A stretch of 14,893 nucleotides of DNA, taken from an uncultured Carnobacterium sp. Its GTDB lineage: Bacteria; Bacillota; Bacilli; Lactobacillales; Aerococcaceae. The stretch lies in contig CALCML010000213.1 of assembly GCA_937967765.1 (NCBI GenBank), positions 1 to 14,893 on the forward strand. The letters run 5' to 3'. The position numbers and the translations under genes were made by a program. Below the pieces are notes generated by a model that saw only the letters and a program-made list of their open reading frames with translations, did no database searches and was not told where the DNA came from. Shown here in pieces: positions 14,125-14,893 of this stretch (the stretch's first letter is position 1; every line of letters starts with the position of its first letter).

Positions 14125-14683
14125 ACTTTCTAAAAATTACTACGAAATTGATCATCGAATGTAGTAGAATCGGATTCAAAACGGAACCAGATTGCATCCT
14201 TAAGCCAAATAGCAGACAAGCTATACAGAAAAAATAAACAATACTTTTAACATCAAATGCAAAATGCAGCACAATAAAAATAATTGTTCCAAGAATAAAT
14301 GAAAAGACAAGATTTTCAGCATTATAAGCAATCTCTCTACAAATCACTTCCTCAATAATCGGTGTCAATAGAATAGCAGATATTTTTGTATGTAAAACAA
14401 ATTGATTGTTTTCTTTTTTAGTCAATACTAAAAGAAAAACGATTGCTATTACTCCATATACGATAAGAAGTGGCAAATCAAGCGAAAAAGACATAGGAGT
14501 GCTTATTTGAAAAGTTAAAAGGATCGCTAAAAACAAAGTTGTCTTAAAGAAGTCCCTTGCTATTTTTAAGTATTCTTCTGACTTATTCCATTTTTTCAGA
14601 AAATGATATATCCCATACGAAAAGAAGACCATTAAAAAATATAAAAGAATTGAAGTAGCAGTATTTTGTATTGTCGAAAGCAT
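14123..14683 (-). CDS. CPBP-type intramembrane metalloprotease-like protein
   Basis: The 186-residue protein is strongly hydrophobic, with six to seven likely membrane helices (about 8-28, 46-60, 70-88, 100-115, 126-142, 147-161, 170-183). The three CPBP (CAAX protease/bacteriocin-processing) motifs are all present: EExxxR as EEVICR (111-116), FxxxH as FIVLH (136-140) and HxxxN as HSMIN (175-179). The catalytic site therefore looks intact although the protein is short for the family. In lactic acid bacteria some members give self-immunity to bacteriocins, but no bacteriocin gene is present here, so the role is unknown. AGGAGGA precedes the ATG. The gene is visibly more AT-rich than its neighbours and stands alone between two terminators, which may point to lateral origin. 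Confidence 0.85.
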   Translation of the reverse strand: MLSTIQNTATSILLYFLMVFFSYGIYHFLKKWNKSEEYLKIARDFFKTTLFLAILLTFQISTPMSFSLDLPLLIVYGVIAIVFLLVLTKKENNQFVLHTKISAILLTPIIEEVICREIAYNAENLVFSFILGTIIFIVLHFAFDVKSIVYFFCIACLLFGLRMQSGSVLNPILLHSMINFVVIFRK

Positions 14684-14754
14684 AATGTCCTCCTGTATGA
14701 TTTTTAAAGTTAGTTCACTTATTTTACCAATTAAGCATGCACTTTAAATTGATT

Positions 14755-14760
14755 ATTATA
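14755..14760 (-). promoter_or_regulatory. Candidate -10 element for the CPBP-type gene
   Basis: A perfect TATAAT on the minus strand lies 71 bases before the start codon, overlapping a 12-bp palindrome TAGAAATTTCTA (14759-14770). The expected -35 position reads TGCTAA, a poor match. A second candidate, TAAAAT within GGTAAAATAAG, lies closer to the gene. The assignment is tentative. Confidence 0.35.
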
Positions 14761-14800
14761 GAAATTTCTAGTAACTTTTAGCATCGTTTAAGTTCAAAAC

Positions 14801-14830
14801 AAAAAAAGACAAGGTCCTATAAACCTTGTC
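14801..14830 (-). terminator. Intrinsic terminator after tRNA-Leu
   Basis: On the minus strand GACAAGGT pairs perfectly with ACCTTGTC around a seven-base loop and is followed by seven Ts. It begins 10 bases past the end of the tRNA and would end a tRNA transcript arriving from the right edge. Confidence 0.92.
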
Positions 14831-14840
14831 GTCACGCGTA

Positions 14841-14893
14841 TACCGGCGGCCGGGGTCGAACCGGCACGCCCTCGCGGGCACTGGATTTTGAGT
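14841..14893 (-). tRNA. tRNA-Leu(CAA), 3' part only
   Basis: Read on the minus strand from the right edge: anticodon loop CTCAAAA (anticodon CAA, decoding UUG) with 3' stem TCCA. A long variable arm follows, GCCC-GCGA-GGGC, typical of class II tRNAs such as leucine. The T-arm is GCCGG-TTCGACC-CCGGC, then acceptor strand CGCCGGT with discriminator A. The next bases are TAC, so the CCA tail is not encoded and must be added enzymatically. The D-arm and 5' half lie outside the window. The class II variable arm plus CAA anticodon make leucine firm. Confidence 0.93.

Noticed and set aside
14684..14893. Integration (att) site at the tRNA-Leu 3' end
   Set aside because: No second copy of the tRNA 3' sequence, no integrase and no mobile genes are present within the window.

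Overview
This window looks like ordinary core chromosome from a low-GC Gram-positive of the order Lactobacillales. It carries the start of the division and cell-wall (dcw) cluster, the yceD-rpmF pair, the yqeG-yqeH-yhbY-nadD-yqeK-rsfS-yqeM block without aroE, strong GGAGG-type ribosome-binding sites, sigma-A promoters and a glycolipid-type glycosyltransferase. A Carnobacteriaceae-like host such as Granulicatella fits, but that is a guess from gene order and protein flavour. Every gene I can support is on the minus strand, so transcription runs from high to low coordinates.

Right end to left: (1) The 3' part of a tRNA-Leu(CAA) gene enters from the right edge and is followed by a terminator. 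(2) An AT-rich single gene encodes a CPBP-type intramembrane protease-like protein and has its own terminator. (3) A consensus promoter drives a GT4 glycosyltransferase, probably glycolipid-forming, which overlaps a YkwC-like beta-hydroxyacid dehydrogenase. (4) A small YkuJ-family gene is followed by a strong hairpin. (5) A tightly packed ten-gene run follows: hom, thrB, yqeG, yqeH, yhbY, nadD, yqeK, rsfS, yqeM-type methyltransferase and tmcAL. Its junctions overlap or are only a few bases long, so it reads as one unit joining homoserine/threonine synthesis to ribosome maturation, NAD synthesis and tRNA modification. (6) A textbook sigma-A promoter drives yceD-rpmF, which ends at a 12-bp-stem terminator. 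(7) A 42-bp perfect palindrome sits in front of a small DUF3397-type membrane protein gene, which has its own terminator. (8) The dcw start mraZ-rsmH-ftsL-pbp follows, with a 10-bp-phased array of MraZ boxes upstream of mraZ. The penicillin-binding protein gene runs off the left edge.

No stretch longer than 300 bases lacks a gene. I found no insertion sequence, CRISPR array, prophage, riboswitch or convincing new multi-gene system. The items most worth a second look are the nested palindrome at 2899-2940, the hairpin directly in front of hom, the fusion of hom-thrB to the yqe block, the shortened C-terminus of Hom, and the AT-rich CPBP gene next to the tRNA. Four start codons (yqeH, tmcAL, yceD, rpmF) and probably a fifth (the ykwC-like gene) are placed downstream of the longest open frame because of ribosome-binding-site spacing.
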